The notes under the pieces: generated by a model | The model's database searches: none | Told to the model about the DNA's origin: nothing | What the model saw: the letters and a program-made list of their open reading frames with translations, nothing else | Shown: piece by piece, positions 37,412-49,290 of the stretch | Layout of the letters: every line of letters begins with the position of its first letter | Position numbering within the stretch: position 1 is the stretch's first letter | Position numbers and translations under genes: made by a program | Assembly (NCBI RefSeq): GCF_029227915.1 | Contig: NC_079877.1 | Span: 12,215,351-12,279,350, forward strand | Length of the DNA stretch: 64,000 nt | From: Hydractinia symbiolongicarpus | Lineage: Eukaryota; Cnidaria; Hydrozoa; Anthoathecata; Hydractiniidae | Direction: 5' to 3'

Positions 37412-39401
37412 CTAAATCTTGTGTGGTGGGCACGGTGGTATGGTTGATGAGAAAACATCCTCGCTTTTATCTCCACGTTGATTCTTGTATATCCCTCTGA
37501 TGTTGACAGATGTGGTTCTTAGTATTACTTGGGAACAGTTTTTAAAAGTATTACCAGTTACTTCAAACGTATTTGCAGTATTAAAAGTGAGTTGATATGT
37601 TACTTTACAATTTCCAGTATCCTCTGTTTTCCAATTCACATGGACACAATTATCTTGATGGTAATATGCTATGGCAGTTGCAACTGCTGGTGTAACTAAA
37701 AAAATATACATTATCTAACAGGTAGTGATAGTGTTTAAAAACTTTAATATATCGTACACACGTTTGTTATATTAAAACATTAGTTTTTATTTACACGTAA
37801 ATAATATACAGCATAATGGCAAAACAGTCACTCACAATTGATGTTGATCATCGTTTGTCCAATTACTTTACCATTGCTGCCAAAGGCACGAAAATCTACT
37901 ATGTGACCGCATTTTGTTCTAGTTAATGCTTTTGTTGTAAATGTGTTTCGGTAAGTTTTTGTCATATTTTCTATCAAAACATAACTTTCGGTTGGCATAT
38001 ATGTACTGTCGCTTGACATTTTCCACTGAACATTTGGTTGAGGATTACCACAAACATCTTGTTGTAAAGTCAGTGCTTTTCCTTCAATCACATTGTAGCT
38101 TTTAGATATATTTGCACCACAAAAAATAGGACCACCTACAACAAGTACGCACAGGTTTACGCCATGCACATACTTACAAAATGTCGCGATGTTAGTCCGC
38201 ATTAAAACCCTTTACACGCTACAGTTAACACGCATTACCATTAACTGAAAATACATGGAAGCTAATAATACCACTACAGGTTTTATGGATGCAATAACTT
38301 GATAAAGTACAATTTTTGAAAGTCGCACTGAAGGAGGAAAAGTCGGGAAGTATTTTTTCTGATGTTTTAATACTTCTTACACAACATGCCAGGCATCAAA
38401 ATCATGGATAAATGGGTACAAGAACAAGTCAATAAACTGTCAATGATAACAAATGTTTTTAACTAACCTTTAACATTCGTGATAGTTGCAGTATCATTTT
38501 CACGAGTTACACCTGACGCCATGCTGAATACAGCTAATAATGTAAAAGACTTTACTTCATTGTATCGGATTTTTTTGATGAACATTTTATATATACCATT
38601 TAAAAAGCTTGCTGATAATCGACCACCAAATTCTCTTTTACCAGCCTCGGTTACTGTTCCAGACTTGTCATCTATTACTACCACACCAGCTTCATACAAT
38701 TGGACACCAAATAAAGTTTCTTTTGGCTGATTAGATTCCACTCTCCAACTTAATTCTGCAGTTGTGTTAACAAGTGTTTCTTTATTTCTTGTAATAGCTT
38801 CAACTGACCCAGACATTGCTATAAAAATTAAAAATTACAATTAGTTCTGTTAATTTAATTATCAAATCTAGTCAAGTGCTGTGGTCTAGATGCAATGTTT
38901 TAATGCGCATGCAATGAAATTTTGCATAAAACGGCATATCTTAATATACATAGCCCCAGATAAAGTTGCATAATTATTTTGAGTGTTCTGCCGTCAAAGA
39001 ACATTCTTTTTCTCTAAAGTTGAATTTTTTTTTTAATTTAAGTACGGTTGCATCAGTTCAAAACTTATTTCTTAAACATTAAAAATGTCCTGAACGAAGA
39101 TATATTATACCACATAACTTAGACATTGTGAACATATCTTGTCTTGAATAATCTGACACGTGTATATGCTGACTTTAAATTAACATATTTTATTAGATTA
39201 GTCATAAGTCAGTGCAGTGCTAGTAAAACATGTCTGAAGCTACCGTCGTATAAAATATTTCGGTTATAAAAGCAATATAAAAATGACAACTATTTCATTG
39301 ATTCATTGATTTACATTGATTTACTTACCTGTCTTCAACATTACCAAAAGTGTTAAACAAATATAAAGGTACTTCTTTTTTACACCATCTAAGGCTGTCA
39401 T
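37412..39401 (-). CDS. Alr-like locus C: predicted secreted three-domain Ig-superfamily protein
   Basis: Four exons join in phase 1: signal peptide 39,329-39,401, domain 1 38,468-38,818, domain 2 37,836-38,135, domain 3 37,412-37,695; total 1008 bp, 335 residues plus stop. Residues 1-24 have a hydrophobic run (LYICLTLLVML). Domain 1 (25-141) is V-set-like with no cysteine and has FGGRLSASF and YKMFIKKIRYNEVKSF. Domain 2 (142-241) has IFCGANISKSYNVIEGK, CGNPQPNVQWK and TKCGHIV. Domain 3 (242-335) has HQDNCVHVNWKTEDTGNC and ends PPCPPHKI at a stop. No membrane segment or tail exon was recognised in the next 3 kb. Loci with this layout in Hydractinia are cell-surface allorecognition proteins; lack of an anchor suggests a soluble product or loss of the 3' exons. 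Where locus B has its domain 3 donor, this exon reads AAG then ATTTAG, so a lost GT donor is possible. Confidence 0.7.
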
Positions 39402-39712
39402 TTTGTCAGATGATGTCAAAGTTCTTTCTCACTTTAACAATTGCGTTTATTTATTGTATCGTAATTTAACCATAATTGCTTACGATTGTAATAAAGAAAG
39501 AAAAAGTGAAATTTCATTTTAAATGCTTTCTATAATGAAACGTTTTTATTTCAGATAACATTTTTCAATCAAACTATAGGGTTTAGGGAGCTGGGAAACT
39601 AAGAAACACCATAAGAGGAAAAAATTTGCATTTTATATACATTACAGTTAATAAAGAAAAACTTGTTAGATTGCAATATTTGAGAACATGCGTAAGAATA
39701 ATATTTGTAACT
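39402..39712. other. Upstream region of locus C
   Basis: About 310 bases between the signal-peptide ATG and the next repeat copy. It should hold the promoter; no clear core element is visible. Confidence 0.4.
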
Positions 39713-40145
39713 AGCCGGAAGACCCGGCGTCTAAACGGCTGGTGAAACCACAAGTAACTGTTGTTAAACACCCTGAGAAGCGCTTATAGAAAACCGCAAA
39801 CTGTGCGACACCGTCAGGTGGAGTGCTTTAGTACAGGTATGCAGTATGTCGTGAATCGAGTTAAGCGCAATGAACATTATAGTGCTTCTGGTGTAATATA
39901 TTTTTCAAAATACAACTCTACTGAATCTCTCGTCGAAAAATTTTCCTGAAACTAAAGGTTTAATAAAAACACAGATTAAAATTCGTTGTTACCACGTCAT
40001 AGCAAAAACAGCTGACCAACCTTTTTTAATTTTCGGAGAATGTTTCCGGTAAAAGTTCAAAAAACATGTACAGGTAAAAGATGTCACACATGTATATAGA
40101 CGTAACACCATTTTTAAAAAACTTTATCGCAGCATAAACGAAGCC
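39713..40145 (+). repeat. Dispersed repeat family (GAGCGCTTTAGTACAGG type), copy
   Basis: Starts CTAGCCGGAAGACCCGGCGTC and carries GTGCTTTAGTACAGGTATGC and AGTATGTCGTGAATCGAG, matching 32,695-33,400. A CAGACAGACGG tract follows at about 40,240. Confidence 0.75.
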
Positions 40146-40719
40146 GGTTAAAAACGGGGTCTGCCAGGATCCCAAATAATGCTGCGGGGCCACGGGAATT
40201 TCTGCGGGTCTCGATACTTGCGAAGCCATGTTGCTGAGAGACAGACAGACGGATCCTTTTTGAGAAAACAAAAAATTATCAGTATATGCATTGGTAATTT
40301 CCTTTCAAAGTAGCTCAAATAGCTGGAATTTAGAAAAGGAAAATTATTGTCCAATTGAAATGCGTAAAAATAGCCAGTGGTGGAATTTTGTGAAAACAAA
40401 TCACAGGGTTTGCGCAATATTGCGACAGGTCTACCTCAGAACCTCTTAAAGCGGACTCCTGCTTATCATGCACTTTTTTAAAAAGACAACTTTTTCTTTT
40501 ACTTTTTTGAGTTAGGATATATCATTAAATCACGAAAAGGTGAAAAATAATAACATTTAAAAAAAATCCATAATGGCGACCGTACAGTGACCGATAAGAT
40601 TCAATTTTGAACAAAACCGATGGGGTGATAATACAGGAACTGAGGATGATATAGACTTAAAAATTGGTAGGGATTTCCTTTTTTGTCGAGCTGGTACTGG
40701 CACCAAGAATCTTTCGATA

Positions 40720-41820
40720 TCGGACATGAGTCGAGGTAGCCAGCAACATGATACACGCTTTTATTATAGCTTTCAGATTTCCCACGTTCTGACGAAGACC
40801 AATTCCAAAGTAAATTCGCGATTTGTCTATCTTTGCATCCGTTAATCTTCCTCTCCCCCCTAAGTCGTCAACATTTTTTTAATTTTTCGTAGTCTGCAGC
40901 CGATACTTTTTTGATAGTGACCTATATCTTCACGTTTAACCATTTCCTTCCTGTCATTTTTATAAATATCTTTCACTGCAGGGTAAGCCTTACTATCGCC
41001 ATCTCCATAAAAGGATGTGTAGTAAAGTCCATATTGATCTTCCAAATATTGTTTCGGTTGAAGATTCTCCGTAATTCAAATTACACACATGTGACGCCTT
41101 CCTTATCACGTATTTCATAGGGTCCAGTTTAGCTATTTTTTGCATGCTGGTGCAATCTTTACAATTCTTTGAAAAAATAGAAGTATCAAGTTCTTTTCGG
41201 AACCTATGGAAATAGTAGTAATAACACCAAGTGTTGATTAAAATCCTTGACGCTGCCTAGCTCCGTCAACTGATACACCAACGTCGGCAGTTTTTTTCCC
41301 TTTGCCTTAGTCAACAGCTGCTTCAGGAATACTTTTCTCCGTTATTTCTTTGAAACCTAATTTGATTCTCCTGGTTGTATGATCATATCCATCTTTCGAG
41401 AATGGTGAAGGTATGTCAAGAAAACCACACAGCGTTTTTAAACCGGAATATCCGACTCCAATAGTACCCACAAGTACCGACAAAATGCTAGACAATAATG
41501 ACATTTCCAAGAGCTTAACCCAGATATGGATGTACCCTTTTGTATTTCAAAGGTTTTAATCTCTTTAACCTTTTATAAAGGAGTAGTATTAACTGTTTTT
41601 GCGACTGGAACATGTTCAACAATCATGTCAATATCTTGATTTGGAAGTGCTACTTGAGTAATGTTGTCCTCAGTGTAAGAGACTAAAGACAGTTGTACGT
41701 TTAATATATGACCAAACGTATCGGCCTGAGTACCGCACAAATTACAGACCATAAACCCAGTTTTATTAAAAGTGCCGTATATGCCGTTCTTGGCGAATAA
41801 CGTACCTCAGAAAAAGACGT
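40720..41820 (-). pseudogene. Mutator-like transposase relic
   Basis: Three broken minus-strand frames appear in family order. At 41,307-41,510: VGTIGVGYSGLKTLCGFLDI, the pattern (IG-GY-GL--FCG--D-P-P) of the Mutator-like transposase domain common in cnidarian genomes. At 40,860-41,045: YYTSFYGDGDSKAYPAV and IGHYQKSIGCRLRKIKK, matching the DGDSK and HVQKRMGxRLRKLK motifs. At about 40,730-40,810: FGIGLRQNVGNLKAIIKAC, matching the following YYGLAIRxNV segment. A further 77-codon open stretch at about 41,587-41,820 with CNLCGTQADTFGHI lies upstream on the same strand and may be the N-terminal part, though it was not recognised. Several frame breaks show the gene is dead. Confidence 0.7.
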
Positions 41821-41989
41821 AAGACTGAGGAATAAATTGTTGTTGTTTTTTTTTAATTTTTTTCCTAGTTAAGTGAAATGTAAGGCTGATTACTCATTGT
41901 GGGTGGCCTTTCGGAAAAAATGAAGTTCATATTTGGACACTACGACAAATTCTGTGCAAGATAGGTGTATATACAAATTCCTGCTGTAA

Positions 41990-43906
41990 ATGTAAGACCA
42001 ATATAATGAGATGCCTTATATAAGATGAGATGGCTATATAATGCTGTTGTAGGAAATACTTAATAATCAGTGTGTTTCTGCCTCCTTTGTCTTCAATTTC
42101 ATTTTCACTGCTATAACTCGGGGTGCCTAAAAGTGCAATTGTGTTAGCAATTCAAGACTTAGAATTGCTATTTGCGTGACCGTTATTGCTATAATTTTGT
42201 TACCAATAATTTCTTCGTATCCAACCCTTTCAGAAGGAAGTAAATAAATAAATTAATTGTTAATGCAAATATTGCTTTTAAAAGTTCAAAAATAAATTTA
42301 ATTAATAGAATCATGTGTCTTTTAACATTACAGGGTGTTTGCAAGCCTCAATAGCACTTGTAGGTGGTAACCAGGAAATATTTTGCCAGGACACTAAGAT
42401 TTCTTGTAAATGTATTCAAGATTTTGATAAATGTTACTTTGGTTACTAATTTTTTCAGGCAAATGCAAAAGGGGTGTAATAATAGCGTTTTCTCTCTTAC
42501 TATCAAAAACACGAATTTTTTCATATTTAATCAATTATAATGAATAAAGTGGAATGAAACAGAAGACAATGGAAATGAGACCCTAGGAATGCAGCAACAA
42601 AAATTAAAAGTTCTGAGTGGCCGAAAATATGAAGAATAGACAAAAATAATGAAACAAAGTATAGTTTTCAAACTACTTTCTACTTTTAACACTACTTTCA
42701 ATTTTGTCGTGTAAAAGATTAGTTTCGATCTTTTGTGTGTGTTTTAATTACGTTTTCAAAACAACAACACATCCAAGAAAAAAGCGCTGCTATCATTTTT
42801 GTCATCAAAATGAAGTATTGCTTTGATATTTAAATTAAAGGATAGAAAGTTGAGCGGCAGCTAATTTTATTTTTCTCTAAAACACACTTTGAAACCTGAC
42901 TGTAATTTTAGCATCATTACTTTTAAAATCCTATCGATTATAATTTTCTAAGAATCGTATCGGTCGGGCACTTTTTGTTCCACACATTTAGTGCCTGTTG
43001 GATAAAAATGAATTACCAACATGAACAAAATTCCTCACTTAGCTTGTTTCGTTTGAAAAAGAACGTCAATTTTTCTTCAGAACTCTCACAAATTGGGAGA
43101 GAAAATATTACAATTGCTTTAGAATATTTTTTCAATACTCGGTGTCTGTTTCATCATTGTCTTCCTAAATCAGCGTAAGGTGTGCACAACCTGGTAAGAA
43201 AATAATTCCTGATCTTTTTAGGTTTTTTCTCGTAATTTCTTTTTGGCTCGTAAATTATCCCATTAAACCTTATACCTTCCAAAAATATAGGGTTTTTTCA
43301 AGGATTGGTAGCATTTGTAGGTGCAGGAGTTGTTAAACTGGTACTGATTTTTACCTTCTAACCGTATTTGTATCTGTATGAAACACAGCGTAGTATGTAT
43401 CAGTTGTAATAAAAATATTCCTCCTTCGAATTGTAAATGATAGTTAACCGCACAGTTGCCAGTTGCTTCACGTGTCCATATACCATTTATACAATCATTG
43501 TCTCTGTAGAATATTGCATTTTGTATTTTTCGAGGCGAAACTAAAATTTAAAAAAAATTAAACACCTTTATAATCAATGCCAGGGAAAAAAATTAAGTAG
43601 TCATTACAGGTTACGTAAGTCAGTGTCTCTCCTTTAATAATTCCATTGGCACCAGTAGCATTGATAACAAGTTTTGTTCCTCAATCTTCACGTGTTATAA
43701 GGCGTGTTTTATAACCATATCTATATCGAATGGTTGAGATATTTACATCCGCAACGTTGGTAGATTTTGAATACCCTCTTTCTGTTTCTAATTTTCAAGT
43801 TAAACAGATTTTGGATTTCCACACATTTCGCTTGAGACTGATAATTTATTTTCTTCGTTTACAATGTAACTTCAGTTTTGTGAAATACCACAAATATTAG
43901 TACCAC
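41990..43906 (-). pseudogene. Alr-like locus D: complete but dead copy
   Basis: Domain 2 remnant 43,608-43,906 keeps splice-site text (TTCTTAG acceptor, GTAATG donor) but has a TGA a dozen codons in (ICGISQN then stop) and further stops. Domain 3 remnant from 43,540 downward begins SPRKIQNAIFYRDNDCING and keeps TREATGNCAVNYHLQFE, then shifts frame. Spacer text (TTTGCAAGCCTC) is near 42,340, the membrane exon remnant is at about 42,180-42,240 (TTGGATACGAAGAAATTATT on the minus strand), and the tail remnant at 41,990-42,130 is recognisable by ATAATGAGATGCCTTATA and GGAAATACTTAATAAT. No domain 1 or signal peptide was found upstream. Order and strand match locus B. Confidence 0.75.
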
Positions 43907-44823
43907 CTAAGAAAGCAAACAAAAACTTTTTTCAGTTGTTTATGTGCTAAATTTGGTAGTAATCTGGGATGTCAGCCTCAAGGTAGCCATTTTTTTTCTC
44001 TGGCAAGATTTTGGAAGTATAAGTTAAGTATTTAGTAAAAACAAGTCCTTAGTAACAATAGATCAATTCCAGCGGGCACATGACGTCGTGCATATGACCG
44101 GTGACATTTTTATATGGCCCATTTTAGCCCTTAAAATAAACAAATTTCCTATTCAAATATATGTTGTACCTGAAAATGGGATAGAAAATAACAATTTATT
44201 TCTACATATGTCATCTTACAAAACTATCGTATTCCTAAGAGTAAATCATAAACCTTTATCGCCTTTGTGAAATGCTATTTTTTGATTGGGCTTAAAAAGG
44301 ACGTAAGAGTTGCGCAAGATCTAGTAATAAAAATATTTTTAGGGGAACATGTCGGTAATTTTCATCATCATAATCAGAAGAAGTCGATTTTGTTTCAGTT
44401 TTGCTGCCTACCAAAAAAGGCGTTTTTAGTCACATAACTTTACCTTCTTCACTGCTTTGTTTCAAATATTTCTAACATTATATAAAAAACTGTTACTGCA
44501 AATAGGGCCTTTTTACCAATATCATGCATCTCCTATCTCCAGTTATATATTTTAACCACTTTGTTATGAATTTACCCTTTCTTCTCGTTAGGTTTAGGAG
44601 ACCTTCCTAAGTTTTTACTGTAAAGGTAGGCAGTTGACTCGCCATCTGACCTTTTATGTTTTTATGTTATTAAAAATATTTTTAAGTTCTTGCCAGACAT
44701 TCTTACATGTTTATGTTCCTCAATGGCTTATTTGTGACACGGCAGCAAATACTTTTTAGAATCTCATAACTTAAGTAAGAATTTGTGATTCCGAATTTGT
44801 GTCAATAAAAAAACAAGTCTCTG
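43907..44823. other. Intergenic DNA, no gene
   Basis: No exon text or repeat recognised; short AT-rich frames only. Confidence 0.5.
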
Positions 44824-45862
44824 TTACGGAGTTTCATACCGCGCAGGTCTGGGCACTAGCGAAGTGGCTTGTAGGGACAAATTTTTGGCTTGTTTTCTTT
44901 TGTCTCGATAGCCCAAATAATTTTCATGGTCAGTTTTTCACAACTATTGCGGTTAGTGCTGCAAAAAGAGGCAGAAATGCAAAATCCTACCTGATGTTTC
45001 TTCTACTACTTTTTTGCTTGTAACTGACGTTTTACCTTTAAATAACATGTTTAAAGGGTGTTGCTAGCCCTCATGGGGTATATTGACATGGGTAAGATGT
45101 TGGAATCGAAGAAAACTTAAATTACTGACTTTTAAAAAGGAGACAAGAAAAGACATTGTTGATGTTGGTTTTAGCAGCTAGCTAGCTGTATTAAGATACA
45201 TATACCATACATTTTGTGTTGTGAGGAATAAAGTAATGTTAAAAAAGAAACACTCTTCTATTATTATCAGTGCACTTTGGCAAGAAGAAATAAAAATTAC
45301 AACTAGCTAGAAAGACATGTAGGACATTTTTCTACAGTAAGCTATGCTATAGCTATGGATCTCCAAGTTTGACATGGATTAACGTGGTAGAGCATTAAAT
45401 AAAGGATTTATTTGCAAAGTATAGCTAACTAGCTATATGAATAAGAGCACAGATGAAATTGCTTGAAAATAAAATACACACTTCAATAATATAAATAAAT
45501 GGTTTTGACTTTTTGTTAGAAATTATTATTATATTATATTACATAACTTGTGATGTAACTAGCTACCAAAAATAAGGTTTCTTTCTGTTTTGACTGCCAA
45601 CTTTTCATAATGAGTGTATCCACAATTTGAAACAATGAATAACCAAGTTTAGGTCTTGAACTTTCATAATATACACTCTTATGTCAGTACTGAGTATCCT
45701 TCCTTTAAATAATTGTAAAATCAATATATCGCACCAGTTTAAAAGTAAAAATACAAAGGAAAAAGTGACTAGCAAATGCCTTACGCTCTGCGGGAGATTT
45801 AAAAATTTGTCCCTACAAGCGCTTCGCTCGTGCCCAGACCTGCGCGGTATGAAACTCCGTAA
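44824..45862. mobile_element. Inverted-repeat element with about 60-bp ends
   Basis: TTACGGAGTTTCATACCGCG and the following 40 bases at 44,824-44,885 reappear as the reverse complement at 45,800-45,862 with few differences. The 0.9-kb interior contains AGCTAGCT-rich DNA and no transposase frame. Clear target duplications were not found. Probably a non-autonomous DNA transposon. Confidence 0.65.
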
Positions 45863-46493
45863 TAATAATAGCCGTATTCTGGTCTAAATGGTTGCGCGCA
45901 GCTTTTTTCGGAAAAGTAGAGCAGGGCTCGATTTTTACGGACCTCCGTTTTCCGGTTGGACGTAGCATAATTTCGGAATATTTTTGGGATCACGCCAGAA
46001 TCGGAAAAACAACGGAAACATGTTTAGAGGCCATTTTTGGTTTGGAAGTGATGTTAGGAGGTTTGTATTTCTTCTTTCAGTATTTCTCTCTTACTTTGTA
46101 TCTATAGGAATATTTATTTTCTGTGTGTTTTCACATGTTAGGGTGAATATTTCATCACGTTTTCTAGCCATGTATGAATCTAAAACAAATCAACTTTAAG
46201 TTTTTAGCAAGCTAAAAACGTAGATTTTAAGACAGCATCTTGCTTTAAAGGCAGCTAGCTATAGCAACCTTATTTATTTCTATTCTTTTAAAGTTTTTAT
46301 TTAGTTTGGACTATTGCTATTTATTTTTATGTTGAAGTTGGGTCTACCTAGCTACCTCTGACTAAAAGGTGAAAGTATCCAATTGTAGTTTTTACCTAAC
46401 TACAACAAAATTCTTATGCTAAATGCAGTTAGGTAGCTTTACCTTTTATTAGTGTCATGACTTTATTCTGCAAAGTTAAATAGCCGAGTGATT
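45863..46493. other. Intergenic DNA, no gene
   Basis: Two overlapping 71-codon frames (45,892-46,199) have no recognisable motif. AGCTAGCTA-type DNA near 46,250 and 46,350. Confidence 0.45.
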
Positions 46494-46960
46494 CTTTTAA
46501 CTAGACGGGTAACGACAAACTGTTTCTTGTGTTTTTATTTAAGCCGAAGTTGCAATAAACTTTTTTGAAAAAGGTTCTATGCTTATAAGGGTATTATTCA
46601 TATACGCCTGTGCAACACAATTGAACTGTACTAAGCGCTCAGCCTAGTGTCACGATTAATTATTATTGACTTTTAATGACTTATGCCGCAAAATTAAATA
46701 ATAATAACCGATTGTTTTTGCTATAACAAAGTTGCAACGGTTTGTAAACTCTGTTTCTATTTTAGCTATCATTGCATGAAAGTAATTGTTTGAAAAGTAT
46801 CTTACAGTCGCAACACTGTAACAGTGTATGCGCTTCTCTTGATATACGACACACTGCATGCCTGTACTAAAGCGCTCAACGTGATTGTGTGACACAGTTT
46901 ACGGCTCAATGGCGGGTCAAACCTTGACTTGTGGCTTACCCCGTGGATTTTTCCACGAGT
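46494..46960 (-). repeat. Dispersed repeat family (GAGCGCTTTAGTACAGG type), reverse copy
   Basis: Its reverse complement carries GCCACAAGTCAAGGTTTGAC, GAGCGCTTTAGTACAGGCAT and GTGTCGTATATCAAG as in 32,740-32,880, and ends with the same CAATTGTGTTGCACAGGCGT-type text. Bounded at 46,945 by CCGTGGATTTTTCCACG. Confidence 0.75.
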
Positions 46961-48110
46961 TAAGGACTATTTTAAATATTTCTCTGTGCAATAGCAACAT
47001 TGAGTTTAATTTTTGAACACATCACACTTTCAATTATGTCGATTAAATGACTAATTCGACAGCTTTCCATAATAATGACGGTGCTTCTTGACAAAATTTA
47101 TTGGGAACTGTGCAAGTCTTTTGAATAAAATGGAAACACTAACAGCAATACATACCATGTTTATAAAATTACCATACATATATTTCGTGTATACAGATAA
47201 ACGCTCCGTGTGCAGGATTTCTTCATTGCGAGTCATGTTTTTACAATTTGTGGGAAAAAATTTATACATCATTTCGGAAAAAATTGGATTTATAGTCATC
47301 AATTATGCCTTACAACATTTATTTGCTGTAGTACGAATTTATAATTAAATTTTAGACATATAGCTGTATTATTGACAAGTTCCAAGCTTCGAACAACTAC
47401 ACAGTAGAACTGCTGATATAAACAATTCATTGTAGCAATTTTTTCACTTAATAACTTACTATAGGTTGGCAAGTATAATTCAATTTGGACAAGTCTATCA
47501 AAATTTAAGAAGAGGAGCGCGGCGATATTTAACCATCTGTCATGATATGCTCGAAAAACACTGGATAGAGCAAGTTAGGGCCTTGGTACTTTCGGTGGTT
47601 TGTAGCTTTCTAACACAGACTGAATCCAATAGCATTGCATCTTTTGCATTTGCTTTTTAATGATTTCATGAAGATATTTTGCACTAAACAAAGAAAATGG
47701 CGATAGACATATTGAGAACACATTCAGCAGAAATATAACATTTAATCGAAAAGTTCCCTTTTTTAATTAATCCTTGCTATTAAGTGTTTGACATGGTATT
47801 TAACTTGATTTTACCTATCACATTGGTAATTACTTTATTCTTAATTTTAGTAAAAAAGCAATAGAATAAGTAATCAATTTTAACCTCATTTCCCCCATCC
47901 TCATTTGCCCAATCCTTTCCGGGGTTTTCAATAACTTATTTTTACTTGATTGCGGGGTTGTTGACTATTACTTAAAACAACCCCTTAAATTGTCGTTAGG
48001 ATAGTTAGATCGTTAGGATTAAGTTGAAACTTAGAATGCAATTTTATTTCATTAATCCGAATTTATAAGCAATTTTTGGCATGTTTTTATGCAAACTATG
48101 TAATCAACGT
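46961..48110. other. Intergenic DNA, no gene
   Basis: AT-rich. Text at 47,890-47,930 (CATTTGCCCAATCCTTTCCGG) recalls the repeat text at 31,410, so the repeat of 48.1 kb may begin here. Confidence 0.45.
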
Positions 48111-48870
48111 AGAAAGTGTTGCGGAGAGGTTACCAAGCCAAAGCCATTAAGCACGGCAAGGAAAGGAAAGGGCACGGCAAAGGCAGGTAGGAAACAGGAA
48201 GGGGAATCAGCAAGGCAGGAGTAGGCAAGGCATGGGAGGCACAGGCAAGGGCATAGTAGTCAGGCACCGAAAAAAGCATAGGAACGGTAGGCAAAGGCAG
48301 GGTAAGTGCTGGTAAGGGAACACTAAGGCAGGGGCACACTAATAGAAAATCTCCCCCCTACAACTTAAAGATTACGTATACTCAATATATCTACGATGTG
48401 TATCGTATTAGTGAAGGAGTATACAAAGTGTGAGGTGTAAATTTTGCAAAGTCAATAGCTCAAAAAAGGGTCTTAAATTTGTACTATTTGTACTATTTGC
48501 CGAATATGTAGCTATAGCTATGTTCTTTGCCAACTTTTGTAAACGTTTTGGTTCTTATTTTTTTTATGTATAACTTGCCAGGGCCAACAAGTTTTGTGCA
48601 CAATTGTAGCTAGAACAAGCTATGTGATGGGACATTCTTACAGATTAGAATTATCTCACTCTATGTGTAGTATATGTAAAGCTAGCTAGTTATAGCTAGA
48701 AACTCTATTCTTTGTAGCAAGTTTAACACTAGCCATTAGGGTACTGTTTGACCTTTTTTATGCTATTAGCTATCTAACTCTTCAATTCAAGTAGCTAGGT
48801 AGCTATTTAAGTTCTATTACTATTCCAGCTCAGTCAGTCGTTTTATGCTAGCTAGCCTTAGGTGTGAGTA
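48110..48870. repeat. Dispersed repeat shared with 31.44-32.31 kb, with a GGCAAGG-type low-complexity insert
   Basis: Shares AGAAAGTGTTGCGGAG and the TAGCTAGAACAAGCTATGTG block with 31,455-31,900. Between them, 48,140-48,345 is a purine-rich degenerate GGCAAGG/GGCACGG tract absent from the other copy. Confidence 0.65.
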
Positions 48871-48949
48871 AGAATAAGAAAAATGCATTGTCATCATGCG
48901 CACCACGTTTTAAAATAATTAATTTTTCTGATTATGAGTTTGGGTTTGT

Positions 48950-49290
48950 TATAAAAACTGTTCCTTGAATATTTCTGATTGAAATATTGCGGTAGATATA
49001 CAATATATGGAAATGATGTAAGTTAATAACTGTTGATTTGTAATATTTCGTATAAATTTTGGAAGATTTCGCTTTTTGCGTAACGGTTGTTTGATGCATT
49101 TGATTTTGTTGGACACTTTACATTTTTATTTTATTTTTATTTTTATTCGTTGCACCTGCTTATATTTTCAAATATTTTGGTTTAAACAGGTATAAATATA
49201 AAGTAATATAGACTGTGAGCTCCCTCGATCCCAGGGACTTTTGCGTTTTTGCCGTCCCGTTATAAAAGAAAGACAAAAAGCAGAGGTTGG
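48950..49290 (+). repeat. Dispersed repeat ending CCTCGATCCCAGGG, copy 1
   Basis: Ordered similarity with 63,550-63,965: AGTTTGGGT, ATATACAA, GTTGCACCTGCTTATATTTT, TATAAATATAAA and CCTCGATCCC plus TTTTTGCCGTCCCGTTATAA. Diverged copies in the same orientation. Confidence 0.7.

Noticed and set aside
48130-48339. Leu/Pro-rich minus-strand frame
   Set aside because: Low-complexity GGCAAGG-type tract, absent from the sister repeat copy.
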